Below, one piece after another: positions 56,273 to 64,000 of a stretch of 64,000 nucleotides of DNA. How positions within the stretch are numbered: position 1 is the first letter of the stretch; every line of letters begins with the position of its first letter. The position numbers were made by a program, and so were the translations under genes. Under the pieces are notes generated by a model. The model ran no database searches and had not been told where the DNA came from. It saw only the letters and a list, made by a program, of their open reading frames with translations. This DNA comes from Gracilimonas sp034520725 (GTDB lineage Bacteria > Bacteroidota > Rhodothermia > Balneolales > Balneolaceae), in NCBI GenBank assembly GCA_034520725.1, contig JAXHNH010000011.1:310001-374000 (forward strand), given 5' to 3'.

Positions 56273-57675
56273 TACAATAACCTCGATTTAAGCCATTTAA
56301 CATCACTCTGAGTTAAAAGATTAAGTCTTATAAATGCCAACATTAGTATTATTGAAGCCAGTGATCCGGATAAAACAGGAGGTACAGGCACTGCATTGAA
56401 AACAAAGTATAAAATCAAAGTTAAAGCCAATACGGATAAGAATGGCCGAAAGTAGTTAAAACTGAAAACTTTTTTGAACTGTAGGTAAGCAAATCCAGTA
56501 ATGATTAGTTCAGATAATACAACTGAAATAGTAACAATGATCAGGTTTCCAAAATACGTTGTTAAGAGCAGTAGCAAAGCCGATATACTTCCACCTTTTA
56601 GCGTAGCTTTAAAATACTCGGTATCGTGGTTGGTAGCTATGAGTCCAAATGAAAATAGACTGTTCACAAATGTAAGCCCAATAAAAATGGATAAGATCTT
56701 TAGTAGATAAATGGAATCAAGGTACTCGGTACCGAACATCCAATAAATTATCTGATAAGAGCTTAAAGCTGTGAAAAGTGCTATCACAGATCCTGTACAC
56801 AATACGACCCTGAAGATCATCGATACCTTTTCTCTGGTATCACTTTTAGAGCTAACCCATAAAGAAGATAGATTGGGCAAGAGCAGCTGTACAAACACAC
56901 GGTCAATCATCATAGCAAGAATTACAATCTTAAAAGCAACTCCATAGATACCGGCAAGTTCAAACGTCATAAACAGGCCTATAAGTATCGGTGGTAGTAA
57001 CTGAATAACCTGGGCAGATAACTGTCCTAAACCTATGATTGAACTACTTTTAAAAAGGTCAGGATAGATCTGTTTACCTCGTGATGGCAATGTAAATGGT
57101 TTATCCCTGAAAGCAAAAACACCCAGCGTGATTGATGCCAAAAGAACACCGGCAGCATAAAAAAGAGGAACCAGCTGAACGTCCTCAGTTGACTTTACCA
57201 TAAAAATGATCAATGCTAAATAAATACCGCCCTGAACTGTTTTGGATAATGTGATCTTTCCAAAGTCCTGTTTACCGGCATAGAACCATTCCATCAAGAA
57301 CATATATGGTACCAAAGAGATCAAAAATCCAAGAAGTACCTTTTTTTGAGTCAAATCAATATCTACAACAAATAACAGTAAAGCTGAAACCAGAATAACT
57401 GTTACTCCAAGTATCAATCTCAGGTTAAAGATCTCAGATATCCTAAAAATACGCTTTTCAGGCGGTTTGGCTTTTTCTCTTGAACCGATCTGGTATAACC
57501 CCATGTCAGCAAACCAATTTGCATAACCCAAAATGGATATGGCAAACAGGATCAACCCGTAATATTCAGCACCTAGTGTCCTTGCAAGGTAGATCGATGC
57601 AAAAAAAGACATACCACGACCAAGCAAATCACCGGCCAAGATCCAGAAAGCTTTCTCTTTAAGCTGTGTCATCAT
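56272..57675 (-). CDS. polysaccharide flippase (Wzx/MATE-like)
   Basis: 467 residues with about fourteen membrane segments. The N-terminus KEKAFWILAGDLLGRGMSFFASIYLARTLGAEYYG matches Wzx-type oligosaccharide flippases that move lipid-linked sugar units to the periplasmic face. The start overlaps the upstream glycosyltransferase gene by 17 bp; ATG 57672 is equally possible. No Wzy polymerase accompanies it here. Confidence 0.9.
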   Translation of the reverse strand: MMTQLKEKAFWILAGDLLGRGMSFFASIYLARTLGAEYYGLILFAISILGYANWFADMGLYQIGSREKAKPPEKRIFRISEIFNLRLILGVTVILVSALLLFVVDIDLTQKKVLLGFLISLVPYMFLMEWFYAGKQDFGKITLSKTVQGGIYLALIIFMVKSTEDVQLVPLFYAAGVLLASITLGVFAFRDKPFTLPSRGKQIYPDLFKSSSIIGLGQLSAQVIQLLPPILIGLFMTFELAGIYGVAFKIVILAMMIDRVFVQLLLPNLSSLWVSSKSDTREKVSMIFRVVLCTGSVIALFTALSSYQIIYWMFGTEYLDSIYLLKILSIFIGLTFVNSLFSFGLIATNHDTEYFKATLKGGSISALLLLLTTYFGNLIIVTISVVLSELIITGFAYLQFKKVFSFNYFRPFLSVLALTLILYFVFNAVPVPPVLSGSLASIILMLAFIRLNLLTQSDVKWLKSRLL

Positions 57676-58684
57676 CCTGAATTTCGGTGTGATGTTTGAT
57701 CAGTTGTTTAAGTTGGTTTTGATCCTTAAACAGGAATACATTTGGTTTTCCGGATTCTTCAGACAAACAGCCACTTTCAGGTGCTATGATAGTTTTATTA
57801 AATGCAAGAGCCATATGATAACTTCCGGAAGACAAGATCTCTCTGTAATTAAAAATGGTGATATCAGAGGCTGAATAGAACCAGCTAACCCGATCTTCTT
57901 TAATAAAATGAGGTATGACTTTTATTTTGTCATCGGATTCTTCATAGACACTTAGTTTTTTATATAGCTTTTCATTTCCTTTTTTGATCGGACCAACTAT
58001 CAACAGCTTGCATTTCAGATCATACTCTATGATCAAATTGGCTACCAGCTCCATTCTCTTATACCGACTGATATTACCAAACATCAGCAAAATGGGTTCT
58101 TCATTTTCAATAACAACATTGTAGTGTATTCTCAGAAGCTCTCGTGCTTCAACCTTATCGATAGGGTCAAGTGGATATTCAGGATGGGGAATGACATGAA
58201 ACTTATTCTTTTCACACTTTAACCGATTAGACATGATTTCTACGGCCTTATTGCAATGAACATGAAGGGCCTTTGACCACTGGGCCATTTTTCGATGAAG
58301 GTAATAATGCAGATCTAAATACTTCCGATCATGGGGAAATTCATTATGGATGGTCCAAACTATAGTTCCCCCAAGCTTCTGAAAGAAATAGACACAAAAT
58401 AATTTCCATGGCATACCTATCAAAGACTTGAAGTCCTGAAATTCAAACCAGTGATAATGCAGGATGGAATTTCTATTCTGAAGAATGGCTATTATCAGAT
58501 TAAAGTGGTCAAAAATACTTATTGACCTGATCTTGAATTCATTCCCTTTGATCAAATTTTCGTAAAGCAAGTATAAATAGTCTGTTTTTTTGTGGGAGAA
58601 CCGTATCAGAGGCACCACATAGATCTTTTCAGCGTTTGGATTCACTGACCTATAGAGTTCGATTAAAGATTCTGAGTTCTTCAT
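57659..58684 (-). CDS. glycosyltransferase, GT-B fold
   Basis: 341 residues. The second half has LLMFGNISRYKRMELVANLI, KLLIVGPIKKGNEK and a GT4-like FNYREILSSGSYHMALAFNK ending in APESGCLSEE. The first half has WTIHNEFPHDRKY and HVHCNKAVEIM, typical of an acceptor-binding domain. The classical E-x7-E motif is not obvious, so the family is uncertain. It lies 3 bp after the PorV/PorQ-like gene. Confidence 0.8.
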   Translation of the reverse strand: MKNSESLIELYRSVNPNAEKIYVVPLIRFSHKKTDYLYLLYENLIKGNEFKIRSISIFDHFNLIIAILQNRNSILHYHWFEFQDFKSLIGMPWKLFCVYFFQKLGGTIVWTIHNEFPHDRKYLDLHYYLHRKMAQWSKALHVHCNKAVEIMSNRLKCEKNKFHVIPHPEYPLDPIDKVEARELLRIHYNVVIENEEPILLMFGNISRYKRMELVANLIIEYDLKCKLLIVGPIKKGNEKLYKKLSVYEESDDKIKVIPHFIKEDRVSWFYSASDITIFNYREILSSGSYHMALAFNKTIIAPESGCLSEESGKPNVFLFKDQNQLKQLIKHHTEIQDDDTA

Positions 58685-58687
58685 GAT

Positions 58688-59632
58688 CTAAAAGGTGTAC
58701 TGTATACCCAATGAGTGTGCAGTGCCAAAGCCGGTTTCAAATGGCAAAAGGGCATAATTGAATTTCAGTTCACCGGTATAAAATGAAACTCCGAAAGACA
58801 TAGGTCTGGAAGTCTCTCCAGTTCTGAATCCTGTATTCAGCTCAATAGCATCTGAAATATTAAATGAAGCTGACAGATTGAAAAACTCGGTAGTGGGGTT
58901 ATTACTTATTCCTGAAGAATTATCGTTGGTTTCAAAGGGTTTGACTATATCTGCGGCAACAGAAACAATAATTGGAAGTGACTCATTCTTAGGCGGTGTA
59001 AAAGTGAAGAGTTCAGCTGAAGCACCGATCTTAAAGGAACTAGGTATATCAGTTGCATTAGTATTCAATTTCTCCATTTCCCCAAGATTATTTACAGAAA
59101 ATCCAAAATCTACTCTTTCGTTGATCAAAATGGCTGCAAGACCAAGATTGAAGGCATAACCGTTTGCGGTATAGGTAAATACTTCCTCTCTGAGATATTG
59201 AGCAGAAACTCCCAGTGAGATATTTCTGATCCTGTAAGCATAGGCAGTTGAAAGAGAAAGATATTGAACCGAGAAATTTCCATTGCTTGGCCCCGGCCTA
59301 TTGTATTGCTCATAATCATCCGCCCCGGAACTATAGAAAGCGAATGCCAAAGCTCCTTTGTCGTTCACAAAGTTGATGCCGCCAAACACATTTTGAATGC
59401 TTGCGACCCAAAATGTATATGAGAGATCTAATGAGGAAGAGTTATTAAATACAAGTAAAGCGGGGTTACTGTAAATTGAGTAAGTGCCATCAGGGATGGA
59501 TGTGGTTGCTTCTGATTTTGCCAGTGCGTAAGAAGATGGACTGATGTTTAAGAGATCCAGCCCTCCGCTTTGAGCAAAAGCAATGTGACCTGTGCCAAAG
59601 AGAACCAATAATGAAATAATCAAAATCCTCAT
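58688..59632 (-). CDS. PorV/PorQ-like outer membrane barrel protein (second copy)
   Basis: 314 residues with a signal peptide (cleavage near AFAQ). The N-terminus after cleavage (LDLLNISPSSYALAKSEATTSIPDGTYSIYSNPALL) has the PorV/PorQ pattern, in which a plug segment with YxNPA precedes the barrel. The rest is about fourteen amphipathic strands ending LGIQYTF. In type IX secretion, PorV guides cargo to the attachment complex; these operon copies may be dedicated variants. The start overlaps the other copy by 4 bp. Confidence 0.75.
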   Translation of the reverse strand: MRILIISLLVLFGTGHIAFAQSGGLDLLNISPSSYALAKSEATTSIPDGTYSIYSNPALLVFNNSSSLDLSYTFWVASIQNVFGGINFVNDKGALAFAFYSSGADDYEQYNRPGPSNGNFSVQYLSLSTAYAYRIRNISLGVSAQYLREEVFTYTANGYAFNLGLAAILINERVDFGFSVNNLGEMEKLNTNATDIPSSFKIGASAELFTFTPPKNESLPIIVSVAADIVKPFETNDNSSGISNNPTTEFFNLSASFNISDAIELNTGFRTGETSRPMSFGVSFYTGELKFNYALLPFETGFGTAHSLGIQYTF

Positions 59633-60687
59633 AAATTCAGCCTCAATGAAAAAACGTGCATATTTGAAATTCTGTATGGTTCTTTGACAAATGCGTAATC
59701 AATGGAAGGTTGAAGATAATCGAAGGGTAAATGTATTGAAAATCCAGTACTTACATTCCAGCTATTTGTATTATCAAGAGATGGCAATCCCCAGCCACCG
59801 CGTATTGTAAATCTTTCGTGGAGATCATAAGAGGCTCCTAAACTAAGTAGTGAAAGAGTAGAAGTTACATCTTCAGTGATCAACTGATAGGAGGGAAATC
59901 CATCAATTAAGATGATCTGATTTCTGGTGATATCCGTTTTACTGATCACATATTCGTAATCTGCAGACATGGTCCATTCCTCAGCCTGATAAGCAGTACC
60001 AAAGGTAACTCGGGTAGGGAATTCGTTCAACGTGTTTTGAGCCTGATCAAGGCTATATAAGCTCTGACTATTCCAGTTATATCCAGCAAACAGGTCTTTA
60101 ATGGTAAAAGCAAAATTAAACGGTGACTCAGTATTTAAAAGTATTCCAAGATCTATACCGAAACTGGTAGCATTCTCAAGGTCAGGGTGATAATCCGCAA
60201 GGCTGAACTTTATTCCTATACCCCCATATAATTTCTCATTCAAGCGGATTCCAAAATCACCTCTAAGCTGATAATCAGCTGCATCAAACATACGTGTTGG
60301 ATAACCGCTAACGCTTCTTCCATCAATATCCCTGATTCCGGTATGGATGATAATGAATGACAGCCCAGCACTTGGTGGCAACTGAAAATGAACACCGGCT
60401 GTTTGTAAAAATCGATCGAAACTCATGGATGCAATAGACAGGTCTGTTTGTCTGGTTTCTGATTCTAAGGCTGCTAAAGCCGGGTTATAATATGAATACA
60501 CTCCCTGGGAGGTGACGGCCGACATAGCATTACCCATAGCCATTCCACGTGCACTGTAACCCATCTGAAATGATCCTCCTGCAAAACCGGCGTCCTGAGC
60601 TGATAATATAAACGGGAAAATGAACAGCATCGAACAGAGAATCAATACTCTTGAAACCAAATGATATGTTTTCTGAAATGCTATCAT
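59629..60687 (-). CDS. PorV/PorQ-like outer membrane barrel protein (first copy)
   Basis: 352 residues; signal peptide ending ILSAQ. The plug-like segment SFQMGYSARGMAMGNAMSAVTSQGVYSYYNPAL is a strong PorV/PorQ signature (GARGxAMGNAx... YYNPA). The chain ends in VFSLRLNL, an outer membrane C-terminus. It is clearly a relative of the next gene but longer. Overlaps are 4 bp on each side. Confidence 0.78.
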   Translation of the reverse strand: MIAFQKTYHLVSRVLILCSMLFIFPFILSAQDAGFAGGSFQMGYSARGMAMGNAMSAVTSQGVYSYYNPALAALESETRQTDLSIASMSFDRFLQTAGVHFQLPPSAGLSFIIIHTGIRDIDGRSVSGYPTRMFDAADYQLRGDFGIRLNEKLYGGIGIKFSLADYHPDLENATSFGIDLGILLNTESPFNFAFTIKDLFAGYNWNSQSLYSLDQAQNTLNEFPTRVTFGTAYQAEEWTMSADYEYVISKTDITRNQIILIDGFPSYQLITEDVTSTLSLLSLGASYDLHERFTIRGGWGLPSLDNTNSWNVSTGFSIHLPFDYLQPSIDYAFVKEPYRISNMHVFSLRLNL

Positions 60688-62285
60688 CTTGCCAAAAGTA
60701 TCTTACCTGTTATCTGTCTTTCTGATGCATCTATCACATAAATATAAGGACCATTAGCAACGGTTCTTCCATATGAATCGGTACCATCCCAAACTGCTTC
60801 GTAAGTACCGGAATTGAGCTGTGCACCTTCAATTTTCTTAACCAGTCCCATGGTTGTATCGAAAATTCGAATTTGAGTATTCCCACCTTCATTTAACTCA
60901 AATTTAATTCTTACAACATCATGAATTCGTGGCGAGAAGGGGTTGGGGTACGCATATGACTCTACATTCCGGGTATTGGGCTGATATACATTTCCGCCTT
61001 TCAGAGGGAAATCAACTCGGGTTATTTCCCAGGTTTGACCATAATCACTCGTTGAGGCCAATCCATCTTCTGTTCCTATCCAAACCCGATTTGTAGTTGA
61101 AGCGACGGAATAAAACTGTGCATTATTTTTTATAAATGTATTTGGACTTTGTATCTGTGGGGATCGTATCCAAGTGTTACCGCCATCATTTGATATAAAC
61201 AGGCCGTTGTCACCGGTCGCAAATACATAATTGTCTTTAAAGCCTATATCATTGATCCGTTCTCCAATAAGAGTCTGTATAAAGGTGTTACCACCATCAT
61301 CCGTGTAAACCAGGCCTTGTTTTTCTTGTGAGTCAGCGACCCAATTTGTCATCCAGATCCTACCTGTTTCGATATTTTCCCGAATTCGAATGATCCAGTT
61401 TCCAAGCAGTCCATCAGCACTGTTGTTAAACCTAATATGTCGCCACCCTATGCTATCTGCAGGAGCACTCAAAGCGTTATTGGATACATTGAGCCCACCC
61501 GCACTTCCAAACCAAACCCGACCGGTTGTATCGATAAGCAGACCAAATCCCAGTAGATTATTATCGAATCTGGGATCATATCGGTTGATATCCTGACCAT
61601 TTACAGTAGATCGCCAGGTATATGAGTTGTCCGGTGATAGTTCTGAAGAATTGAAGGGTGGAAGAATAATACGTTCCCAAGTCTCCCCAAAATCCCGGCT
61701 TCTTATTAAGCCTGAAGCCCAGGAAGCAGCCAGAATCACATCCCCCTTATGATCGATAGAATAGGGAGGTGATTGTTCTCTGACCGTATTCCTAACCCTA
61801 TAATACGTTTCTCCACCGTAGGTGAAAGCGATATCGCAGTCAGGATCATACGTTTCAGATCCTGTTTCACATTCTGATGTAGGATTTGGGTCAGTTGGGA
61901 ATTTCTCAAAAAGCCAGTTATTGCCTCCATTTGTACTGATATAAAAACCATAACCCGATGGTACTGAACCAGTAGCGGAGATTGAAGAAAATCCCAGACC
62001 TGCTACAACGGTATCCTGACTCAGGGAAAGTGAAAAAACTCTCCCGGTGCCATTATTAACGCTATCTGCGTTTGGAGAAGTAAACCAACCTGCTTCATTG
62101 GCAATATTTCTGTTTAGTGCGGGGCTGATCCAAAGGGTGTCACCATAAGCTGCAATAGTACTGACTCCATTTTGTCGAATACTGTTAAAATGGTCTTTAT
62201 CTGGATCCTGTGGTCCATACAACTGAGCTTTTACCAATACAGGTAGCAGAGAAAATAGCATTATGATTAGGAGAGATCTTTTCAT
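60684..62285 (-). CDS. secreted Asp-box repeat protein with C-terminal FlgD-like/sorting domain
   Basis: 533 residues with a signal peptide (cleavage near LVKAQ). The body is a beta-propeller-like array with five Asp-box-type motifs (STNGGNNW, SRDFGETW, TDDGGNTF, SNDGGNTW, TSDYGQTW), as in sialidase/BNR or YCF48-like proteins. The C-terminal ~85 residues (YAYPNPFSPRIHD... NGPYIYVIDASERQITGKIL) resemble FlgD Ig-like domains used as C-terminal sorting domains. It is therefore likely surface-exposed. The target is unknown. It overlaps both neighbours by 4 bp. Confidence 0.8.
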   Translation of the reverse strand: MKRSLLIIMLFSLLPVLVKAQLYGPQDPDKDHFNSIRQNGVSTIAAYGDTLWISPALNRNIANEAGWFTSPNADSVNNGTGRVFSLSLSQDTVVAGLGFSSISATGSVPSGYGFYISTNGGNNWLFEKFPTDPNPTSECETGSETYDPDCDIAFTYGGETYYRVRNTVREQSPPYSIDHKGDVILAASWASGLIRSRDFGETWERIILPPFNSSELSPDNSYTWRSTVNGQDINRYDPRFDNNLLGFGLLIDTTGRVWFGSAGGLNVSNNALSAPADSIGWRHIRFNNSADGLLGNWIIRIRENIETGRIWMTNWVADSQEKQGLVYTDDGGNTFIQTLIGERINDIGFKDNYVFATGDNGLFISNDGGNTWIRSPQIQSPNTFIKNNAQFYSVASTTNRVWIGTEDGLASTSDYGQTWEITRVDFPLKGGNVYQPNTRNVESYAYPNPFSPRIHDVVRIKFELNEGGNTQIRIFDTTMGLVKKIEGAQLNSGTYEAVWDGTDSYGRTVANGPYIYVIDASERQITGKILLAR

Positions 62286-63088
62286 TCTACAAGTGTGAAA
62301 GTAGTTTTAACGGTATCACTTACTAAGCCAGCACGATCAGCTGCAAAATAATGGATGTCATATGTATCAGGTTGGTTCTCTGAACTTACTGGAAATGTAA
62401 GAGTGAATACGGAATCGCTTGCCACCATATCTCCAAAAGATTGTCCGTCGTCATATAGTTCGTAAGGTGAATTGGTCGCTTCTCCGCTAGTCCGACTAAT
62501 TAGCCTTAAAAAAACACCCTCAATATTACTCTGACCATCCTTATCGGCCACTTTTGCAGTAAACCTAATATTCTCTGTACCAGATTGAGGAATAGGGTAT
62601 TCAGAAGGATTCTCAACTTCAAGGATCTCAGGGGGTGAATTTGAGATTCCGTTGACCTTTAGCGCGCTTTGCGCATAATTGCCGTTTCCGTTAACGTCAG
62701 TTGCAATAACAATTACTAAGAAGTTATTGATAGTGGAAGTAGAAACCGTTAAAGACAGATCCTGATCAAAATTACCGATTCCCTGAGAAACTGAAAATAA
62801 ATTAAGGTTCCCCTCATCAATTTTTTGATCGTTTTGGATATCAGTTATTGAGAAATAGGTTAGAGTGTTCTCTGAAATTTGATTTATCTGTCCTGTTATA
62901 TTGATAGTCAGTGTAGTATCAAAAACCTGATCAGTAACCCCTTCAAAGTTGATTTCCCCGGGAGAGATATTGAAATGAGTTATCATCGGAGTAGACTCCT
63001 TAATTTTATTCTCAATTCCGGTTTCACAGCCAGCGATTAGAATAAAACAGAGAATAAAACCAATTAATGAGTGATGAATCAGATTCAT
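62282..63088 (-). CDS. lipoprotein with immunoglobulin-like domains
   Basis: 268 residues. A lipoprotein signal ends LIAGC, so Cys20 is the probable lipid anchor. Two beta-sandwich-like segments follow: one with THFNISPGEINFEGVTDQVF... INITGQ, and one with NIRFTAKVADKDGQSNIEGVFLRL, DGQSFGDMVASDSVFTLTFP and YDIHYFAADRAGLVS, typical of bacterial Ig-like or 'periplasmic choice-of-anchor' folds. It is the first gene of the nine-gene operon; 129 bp separate it from the divergent trp leader. Confidence 0.75.
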   Translation of the reverse strand: MNLIHHSLIGFILCFILIAGCETGIENKIKESTPMITHFNISPGEINFEGVTDQVFDTTLTINITGQINQISENTLTYFSITDIQNDQKIDEGNLNLFSVSQGIGNFDQDLSLTVSTSTINNFLVIVIATDVNGNGNYAQSALKVNGISNSPPEILEVENPSEYPIPQSGTENIRFTAKVADKDGQSNIEGVFLRLISRTSGEATNSPYELYDDGQSFGDMVASDSVFTLTFPVSSENQPDTYDIHYFAADRAGLVSDTVKTTFTLVE

Positions 63089-63179
63089 TTAATTTATGGC
63101 GTGAGATTTATATCAATGTTAAGGAATGATAAATCCTAAGTCCACTATATCATAAATTGTAACAAATCAGGATTCTGTA
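63089..63179. other. intergenic region between the divergent lipoprotein and trp units
   Basis: AT-rich DNA that must hold the promoter of the nine-gene minus-strand operon. I see no RNA gene or repeat in it. Confidence 0.4.
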
Positions 63180-63208
63180 TTGCATAAACCTAATCAGGCC
63201 TTTATATT
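63180..63208 (+). promoter_or_regulatory. candidate trp operon promoter
   Basis: TTGCAT (63180-63185), a 17-nt spacer and TATATT (63203-63208) predict a start near 63214-63216, only a few bases before the leader peptide ATG at 63218. The leader peptide would then be nearly leaderless. Visual match only. Confidence 0.4.
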
Positions 63209-63217
63209 CTGCGCGAT

Positions 63218-63292
63218 ATGAAGAATCAAATTAACGAATTACAAAATTGGTGGTGGCCCGTTATAGAAAATAACAGTGGGACTGCTATGTAA
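63218..63292 (+). CDS. trpL: trp leader peptide (TrpL), 24 residues
   Basis: A short ORF (ATG 63218, TAA 63290) encodes MKNQINELQNWWWPVIENN and five more residues. Three consecutive Trp codons stand at 63248-63256. It lies immediately upstream of trpE and is followed by mutually exclusive hairpins, so ribosome stalling on the Trp codons would sense tryptophanyl-tRNA supply. No other start codon occurs before the in-frame TAA at 63191, except weak CTG/ATT. Confidence 0.88.
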   Translation: MKNQINELQNWWWPVIENNSGTAM

Positions 63293-63351
63293 TTGAGCAT
63301 TTGAATAAAGAAATTTAAAACCCACTGTTCGATCGAATAGTGGGTTTTTTT
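63257..63351 (+). promoter_or_regulatory. trp transcription attenuator: antiterminator and terminator hairpins
   Basis: Segment 2 (AACAGTGGG, 63272-63280) can pair perfectly with segment 3 (CCCACTGTT, 63321-63329), forming the antiterminator. Segment 3 can instead pair with segment 4 (AATAGTGGG, 63336-63344; one G-U), extended by AAAA/TTTT and followed by a run of seven T, forming the terminator. Segment 2 lies inside the leader peptide, just after the Trp codons. A weaker helix (CCCGTT 63257-63262 with AGTGGG 63275-63280) could serve as the pause hairpin. Confidence 0.85.
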
Positions 63352-63421
63352 GTTTTTATGAGTGTGTTATTAGTTATTCACGATAACCATTATTAACCAA
63401 TAAATTGATAACGAAAAATAG

Positions 63422-64000
63422 ATGAACAAAGAACAATTTTTAGAACTTAGTAAAGAATATACGGCCATACCGGTTTATAGGAGATTACTGGCGGACGTAC
63501 TAACTCCGGTTTCCCTATTCATGAATATTCGCGAAGGAGCTGAATTTCCTTTTCTTCTGGAATCAGTTGAAGGTGGTGAGCAATTGGCTCGTTATTCTTT
63601 CATTGGACGAAATCCATATCAAAAGCTAACATTTGATGGAATTGAAACCATTCTTGAAACTAATGATAGTCAGGAAATTGTATCATCATCCTATTTTGAA
63701 AAACTTAAAGCACTTACAACGGCTTATTCTGAACCTACACTTCCCGGACTTCCTCGATTGAAAGGTGGGGCGGTTGGGTTTTCAGCCTATGATACCTTTC
63801 GCCAAGTGGAGAATCTCCCAAATGTTCCTGAGGACGACCTGAATCTTCCGGAGGCCATCTGGGCTTTTTATGATGAGATTTTTGCGTTCGACCATGTTAA
63901 ACATCAAGTGGTGTTGATCAAAACTGTTTTTGTTGAGGAAGAGGATGACCTTGAAGAAGCGTATCAGAAAGCGCTGCAAAACCTGGATGGAATGGAAAAA
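63422..64000 (+). CDS. trpE: anthranilate synthase component I (5' part; 3' end outside window)
   Basis: TrpE converts chorismate to anthranilate, the first step of tryptophan synthesis. 193 codons are visible from ATG 63422. The N-terminus has PVYRRLLADVLTPVSLF, then FLLESVEGGEQLARYSFIG with the LLES feedback-inhibition motif (residues 45-48), and LKGGAVGFSAYD. The ORF is open to the window end. It lies 70 bp downstream of the attenuator T run. Confidence 0.95.
   Translation, partial: MNKEQFLELSKEYTAIPVYRRLLADVLTPVSLFMNIREGAEFPFLLESVEGGEQLARYSFIGRNPYQKLTFDGIETILETNDSQEIVSSSYFEKLKALTTAYSEPTLPGLPRLKGGAVGFSAYDTFRQVENLPNVPEDDLNLPEAIWAFYDEIFAFDHVKHQVVLIKTVFVEEEDDLEEAYQKALQNLDGMEK

Noticed and set aside
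1..64000. CRISPR array, prophage, integron, rRNA or tRNA genes
   Set aside because: No spaced direct repeats, phage genes, integrase or cloverleaf/rRNA-like sequence noticed on reading both strands; a tRNA scan would be needed to exclude tRNAs firmly.

Overview
The window looks like chromosome from a marine or halophilic member of the Balneolota/Bacteroidota group (Balneolaceae-like). This is an inference from gene content; no rRNA or tRNA gene is visible. The supporting signs are modest GC, a BshC bacillithiol enzyme, PorV/PorQ-like outer membrane barrels beside a protein with a C-terminal YPNPFSP sorting-type domain, and abundant small beta-barrel proteins. Real Shine-Dalgarno sequences occur in places (before efp and the NSS transporter), which is less usual in core Bacteroidota. 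Nearly all of the window is ordinary, densely packed chromosomal housekeeping sequence. No phage, integron or CRISPR array is visible.

Layout. 1-3.2 kb: end of recB, then recD. 3.4-7.2 kb: FKBP lipoprotein, DEAD-box helicase, alkaline phosphatase. 7.2-12.2 kb (minus): a seven-PAS histidine kinase and two small envelope proteins. 12.5-15.3 kb: bifunctional nuclease, bshC, 5-FTHF cyclo-ligase. 15.3-19.9 kb: PspC protein, response-regulator/kinase, DUF2752, TM2, HD and beta-barrel proteins. 20.1-21.2 kb: mltG. 21.2-36.5 kb: a long minus-strand block with a LpoA-like TPR/periplasmic-binding protein, guaA, gcvH, accC, accB, efp, an NSS transporter, a GH13 debranching enzyme, metG, a SulP transporter and an SLC13 transporter cut by an in-frame amber codon. 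36.7-43.7 kb (plus): greA, Nudix hydrolase, a twice-frameshifted Omp85-like barrel, a frameshifted ackA, a caspase-like lipoprotein lacking the catalytic motifs, a DMT permease and pta. 43.7-44.7 kb: a RAYT-type Y1 transposase between two REP-like repeats. 44.7-52.6 kb (plus): tmk, a START-like protein, aroE, pgeF, an HDAC-like deacetylase, dxr, rseP, psd, pssA. 52.6-63.1 kb (minus): a tightly overlapping nine-gene operon joining a lipoprotein, an Asp-box/sorting-domain protein and two PorV/PorQ-like barrels to a glycan module of two glycosyltransferases, a flippase, a NodB-type protein and wecB. 63.2-64.0 kb: a trp leader peptide with three tandem Trp codons, mutually exclusive hairpins, and the start of trpE.

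Most notable: (1) a textbook-like trp attenuator, readable to the base, at 63218-63351; (2) the nine-gene surface-protein/glycan operon, which could be an uncharacterised surface-display or glycosylation system; (3) a pseudo-caspase lipoprotein co-transcribed with the acetate genes ackA-pta; (4) a RAYT with flanking REP copies; (5) four gene-breaking lesions within 3.4 kb (one amber codon, three +1 frameshifts), either sequencing errors or recent decay; (6) a candidate short RNA or leader with its own terminator upstream of greA.
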